Assembly (NCBI GenBank): GCA_013400115.1
Contig: VXBP01003483.1
Span: 124,001-188,000, forward strand
Length of the DNA: 64,000 nucleotides
Direction of reading: 5' to 3'
From: Rhinopomastus cyanomelas
Taxonomy: Eukaryota > Chordata > Aves > Bucerotiformes > Rhinopomastidae
Within the stretch, counting starts at the first letter, position 1. Each line of letters starts with the position of its first letter. A model generated the notes under the pieces. It saw nothing but the letters and a program-made list of their open reading frames with translations. It did no database searches and was not told the DNA's origin. The translations under genes and the position numbers were made by a program. Below, in pieces: positions 58,801 to 64,000 of this stretch.

Positions 58801-61800
58801 ATGATCTCAGGGTCTTTTCCAACCAGAGTGATTCTGTGATTTCATCCTGTGTACTGGATGCATTCAGGAAAGTCAGCCAAGCAAAATAAATCACTGTGTG
58901 ATGAACTCTGACACCAAGAGCATGATTTATTATCCATAGAAAGCACAACCAGCATGTCTTAAAAGATTGCTCTCTGAAGACCTCAGACCAGATCTTTAAG
59001 AGACAATATAAAGCACCTCAGCTGTCAAGCGTATAAAACACTAAAAAAGTTATCCAACTGTTATGCTGCATTTATGGACACTATAACGTCTGTTTTTCAA
59101 TGCTCACATTCCTAACACAAATTTTACAGCGTCATCCTGTTCCCCAGAGGAGATGAGCATTAACCACGTCTCATTAGCATCCGCCCTGCTCTTTACAGCT
59201 TTTCTTCTACATAGTCTTGTTCAGCAGCCTCAACCAACACTTAGAGCAATTCTTTAAAATTTTCTATACTGCTTTCAATCTTCCCACTCCTTTTCCAGGC
59301 ACGACAAGAGGCCGGTGCATGTAGAAGTACAGTTATTGTTAATTATATTAGCTGGTCTAGTACAACATACCTCTACCTACAAACCTCTCACCCATGCCCC
59401 TGGACTACCACAACAGCATGACTGGCAAGTATTTCCATAAACATTAAGGTGCTCACTCCAACCCAGGATCCTACTTTTGACATACACTCCCACTCTGCCA
59501 AAGTTACAACTTATCACAGCAAATCCAGTTAGGAGGACTCAAAGTCCTGGTCGTCTTACATCTGATTTCTGGTTTAACTCCAAACGAGACAATGAGCACC
59601 AGCAACTATAAGCTGCACTTGTTAGTAGTCAGCTGCTTTATACAGAAGAGACAGTGTATTTTGGCTGGAATTCCTTCTGTGAAGAAAATTGCAAATTTAT
59701 CAAGCCTAAAAAATCTAAGTATTTAATCCAAGTTGCCTCTTTCTCCATAATGTAATCATACCCTTTAAGTGTCCTGAAATTAATATAGAAAAAAATACTG
59801 CTGCAGTTCATTATGTTACTTCCTAACCTTACAGGCCTTTTGTAATTCCAAGAAAAACTCTATGAACTAACAGTAATTACTTGGAGAAACTAAGCTCTTT
59901 CTTAAAAGAAAAGATCATTTTGAAAAAGGCAACTAACCATTACCAGTTCATTAAGCTGGAACCATCTAACCTTCCAAATGCACAAAGCAAACTGCACAAA
60001 GTAATAAAAAGATACTTTAATACAAGAAAAATATAGATTACCACTGGGGAGTTTCAGCAACCCTTACAGCATTTAGGATGACTAAATACAAGTTAGAGCT
60101 ACTTACTAAGAACTACAAAATCCATGTCTATTTGGATAAATTTGAAGTTTCATGCAGTCATTAATATTTTCTAATTCACACTTTTAAAAAATAGGATTGT
60201 TAATTACATAAAATTATGGCAACCTACAATTGGGCTTAAATTTATTATAAACCAAATCATATTAATAGTTTGCATAAAGACATATTTCAGTGATAGGAAT
60301 CATCGATTAAGTACTGGAGCTGGTGTTTGACAAAGTGCTGAAAAATCTACTGCAGTACAACCTCTTCTGTATTTTTCAACTGTTTCTCTCCAGTTAGTTA
60401 TTAATTCACTAGAGCTTAGTATAATAACACTGAACTGAAAAGGTAGATGATTAATGTCTCCTTTTGTTTGTAAATTGTTAAAGAATGACAGCTCTATTAT
60501 AACATCCAGACCAAAAAAGCAACCACAAAAACTTGTTAGGTTACGAGCAGAAGTCCATTCTATACAGTCAGTACAGAAAAAGCTCCTGAGTAACAGAAAT
60601 GCCTGCTAAAATACATTGTAGATTTAATTATTTTTAACCTAAACCTAGATAAAATTCAACAAATATCACTCTCAATTTCATAATGAATGGAGAAGGTAAG
60701 AATCTTAATAGATTCTAGAAGTAGGGAACTTAATAAACGTACTCAGCATTATCATCTCAGTGTAAAACCTACCACATTTAGTGTAACCTTCCACAGTACC
60801 TTACTGCACTGGAATATTTACACAGAAGTCAGAATCTGTTCTTTAGGAAAGGAACTGCAACAGATTAAAAAAATGCTATATATGAAATGTCAACAATATA
60901 ATGATCCCTGTCAGTAAAGACAGTGTAGACTACCTTAGTCTTGCACAGCCAAACTACTGAAGCAGAAGGAAAACACCTGGATTATATCACTACTATATTA
61001 AAATAAACAGGAGATGCAGCGCATCTGTGTTACTGTATGTGCTTACTGCCATCTTAACACAGCATAATGCTTTACAAAGAACTCTGCGCTAGTAAATGTT
61101 CCATCTCAAAATGGCATCTACAGAGTCCTAAAATATCAACACAGTAAATAAGGTCTTTTTTCAAAGCCTCACTACCTCTATTAAATACTGATTCCACACT
61201 CACTTACTGAGTTTTAGGAAGCACATGGTATCATAAGCTATTGGAAGCTCTGGCTGAGGTAGATAATTAAAAGCTATTGAAGCAGATTCTTCAGCATCTC
61301 TGAAGACTGACATTTCATAAGCAAGTTTTACAGTCAAGTTTAAATTTGAGCACAGCACATCTGGTCAAACCCTGTATGCAGGCAAGTACATGAACACGGC
61401 TCACTGAAACAACACCGATGAGAAATCATGCTGGCATTCTCAGGATCAAGTACAGACATGAGAACGTACATTTCAGTATGACTTTAAACATGTTTAAAGG
61501 GTTAGAAAGAATATTTTCATATAAAAAAACTCTTCAAAGCAATTTATACTGGTGAGGATTTTCTACATTTTCCTCAGTTTCTTTTAGGTCTCTTAAGATA
61601 GTTTCCTGCCTAGTAAATGCAACAACTAGGCAACACTAGAACTGGTGTCCTTCTCTTCCAACTGCCCAGTCTGGCCACAATATTCTCAAATACACACATA
61701 CATCACAGATCTGTGGCACCCTTTCTACCATTAATTAGGAGAAACAGGCATGCCAGCTAGCCAAATGATCCATCCGTATTCACCCACCAACCAACAGCTA

Positions 61801-64000
61801 CACTCATGACAACACAGACTGTCTGTGTCAGAGATGGCAGCCTTGCCTTTCTTCAGCTAAGCAGATTAAGAAAGGCTACGGTTTAATTCAACGTTTAATC
61901 ATGGTAAAGTGTCAACCTGCAGGAAATTGGGATAAAAAGCACACACCACCACATGGACCCAGGCTTGGAATAGAAAGAAATGTACATGACAGACATTACT
62001 GAGCACACTAATAAAAGACATTCACTGGTATAATAAAGGCAACACAAGGCCCAGATACATTAAGCATTATTAGGGCACAGTGAACTTCAAGGGAGCATCT
62101 GATTTGAAGCTTTCAGCACAGTAGTTGCTATGCGACAACAGTCCCACTGCATAAGCAAGAACCTCTTTTCTTTCAAGAGCAGCTATATAAATGGCAGTTC
62201 TGCACTAATAGCTAGAACTATTTCCAGCACAAATCTAGCATGACAGCAGTCACTTAATCTGTCTCTTGAACACCCTCAAGTTCTATGATCATGAACCGAG
62301 CTGCTGCTTTACGACATCAAGCCGGAACAGAGCAGCCTTTAAAACACTAATGAACAACCAAATCTAACTGTGCTCCCTAGCTACTTCCGCAGTATCTAAC
62401 CCTGATCACTTTACTTGCTCTGCATTTATCACATATTAATGCAAGCAGATTTTAAAAAGGGTACAATTACCTTAATGTGTAGTGGCCTTAATAAATAAGA
62501 TTAAGAAAGCTATCCAAACTTTCCTAAATAACACTGTCATTCTCTTCTGTGCTAGCAATTACGCAGAAAAGGATTCTCAACTCCTTCCCAGTTCTCCGTA
62601 ACTCAGATTCAGACCATTATAATTCCCTCAAAGGGTTCCTCCTGCATTTATTTAGTGCCCGAAATCTTCAGAGGTTTGCTACTAAGAAAACCCATGTAGA
62701 CACAACCAGCTCTACAAATTCTGAAGGCCTAAAGGTAACAGGTGGATTATAACAGCCTATCCAAAACAATTTTAGACATCTATTTTGTAATGTCCGGTTT
62801 GTATAACAAGGTAAAGCACAGGCAGTGCAACTCATTTAACAAAAAACTCCACCACAACACTAAATCTCAAGAGTATATTCTACTTCTGTGTTCCTGTAAT
62901 CCCAATTTTTTCCTGCTATGCTTCATTTAACAACTGAGCCAAAAAACGGCACTATTTTTGACTTTAAGTTTCAGAGGTAATGTATGCAGTTGTGCACTTG
63001 GTTGTGCAATGCTCTACCACAACAGGCTATCCAACATAAGCTATATTCAAATCACCAGCAATCTTCAACTAAGATACAAGACAAGCAAACAAAAAGTTAA
63101 CACAAGTTTTGAAGGAACATTATTTGCACTTCAAGCAGTCTCTTCATTTGTGCTTTTCAAAGGAATTTCTGGTTAAGAGAGGCACTGCAAATTCCATTCA
63201 GCACTTTGATTTCAATGACCACTACCAGTACAACAGGAAAAAAAAGTCATCCAAGGTCTCAGGTGACTTTCGTTAATTTCATGTCCTCAGCACAATACCA
63301 GCACTTTAATGAATGCTCAGACTGTTTTCAAATGCTCAAAGTAGTCCAAGTAGAGACTGGAAATACTCCCTCATTGAGCAAATTCCCAAGACAGACATGT
63401 AAACTCCTTAAGGGACTTTAATGAGGTTGTCCGTTTATACCTGAACCTTTCAAACTTTTAGTACTTATTGCCATTCAAAGAAAACACGTGTTTACATTTT
63501 TAAAACAATAATCTGGAACAAATTATTGAACATTAATCAAAGTGTTATTTCAAAGTCTATCCTCTCATGACATTTCTATACCTTTATACTGGATAACAAT
63601 GTTTGTGTAATACAAAAGCACTTTATCACCTGATTTTATTTTCTCTTCTTCCTTACAACTATGGGAAAACCTAATTCCTAGACAGTATCAGGAAAAAACC
63701 TCTTAAGATCTTAAAATAACAGCTGTCCAAGTTTCTTGTGTACACTTGTATTTAATCCTCCTGAATCCAAGTAGTAATTAACAGTCTGTCAATAAAACTG
63801 TTTCCTGCCTATATCCGAATTGTGTTAGTTGGCCCAAGTCTCAGGAAGACGCAAGCAAGATGACAAGCCTTTAGCACTAGTGGCAAAATAACTGGCTTTT
63901 TTTCCTCTATAAGTGTTAGTTACCCTTGCTTCTGATGATTAAGACAGAGCCTTTCCCACAAAGCAGTAAAAAATCCTCAGACACTCTTCTCCAACCACCT
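55836..64000 (-). other. LMTK2: LMTK2 intron 1 (partial)
   Basis: The stretch upstream of exon 2 to the window end. No signal-peptide exon, CpG island or promoter was seen, so exon 1 lies beyond 64000. Apart from the CR1 at 57.8 kb I see only unique AT-rich sequence. Confidence 0.7.
57815..58845 (+). mobile_element. CR1 LINE, 1 kb, 5'-truncated, with 221-codon open RT end
   Basis: The frame 57822-58487 is open for 221 codons: [88 protein letters not shown]. These are the last RT motifs and the C-terminal part of CR1 ORF2. The 3' end reaches gattctgtgattt. This is the most intact CR1 of the window, yet lacks the 5' two-thirds. It is antisense to LMTK2. Confidence 0.93.

Noticed and set aside
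1..64000. CRISPR arrays, operons, phage or bacterial mobile systems
   Set aside because: No regularly spaced repeats or bacterial genes; all coding content is split vertebrate genes.
55836..64000. LMTK2 exon 1 or promoter in the last 8 kb
   Set aside because: No signal-peptide-like exon with a phase 1 donor and no GC-rich promoter block was found.

Overview
The window is nuclear DNA from a vertebrate, almost certainly a bird. It holds split genes with mostly GT-AG introns, a conserved vertebrate gene order, and many CR1 LINE fragments in both orientations, the typical avian interspersed repeat. Nothing bacterial, phage-like or CRISPR-like was seen.

Three genes were recognised by reading translated exons. 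(1) TECPR1, + strand, 80-16473: the last 20 coding exons, about 960 codons, running from an N-terminal-half tectonin repeat through the PH domain, the C-terminal dysferlin domain and the last tectonin repeats to the stop. The 5' end lies left of the window. (2) BHLHA15 (MIST1), - strand, 21503-22003: a single coding exon of 166 codons with an intact bHLH domain. A probable non-coding first exon and GC-box promoter lie near 24.1-24.4 kb. (3) LMTK2, - strand, 29416-55835: 13 coding exons, about 1458 codons, from the membrane-spanning exon through the kinase domain and a 2.9 kb giant exon to the stop. Exon 1 (signal peptide) lies beyond 64000. Every exon junction in both split genes was checked for reading phase, and all are consistent.

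Layout: 1-18.3 kb TECPR1 and its 3' UTR; 18.3-20.6 kb a gap between converging genes, with a GC-rich island and two CR1 remnants; 20.6-24.4 kb BHLHA15; 24.4-25.5 kb a short gap; 25.5-55.8 kb LMTK2, with a 3.9 kb 3' UTR and a CR1 cluster at 43-46.4 kb in a 9.2 kb intron; 55.8-64 kb LMTK2 intron 1 with one 1 kb CR1. TECPR1-BHLHA15-LMTK2 is the order and relative orientation I know from mammals. The genes are not a pathway: TECPR1 acts in autophagosome-lysosome and damaged-lysosome biology, BHLHA15 drives secretory-cell differentiation, and LMTK2 is a membrane kinase of endosomal traffic.

I did not find a new biological system. The points most worth a second look are a GC-AG intron in TECPR1, an unexplained CpG-rich island between two gene 3' ends, a predicted BHLHA15 first exon, a CR1 inserted about 35 bp from an LMTK2 splice acceptor, and inverted CR1 clusters inside introns.
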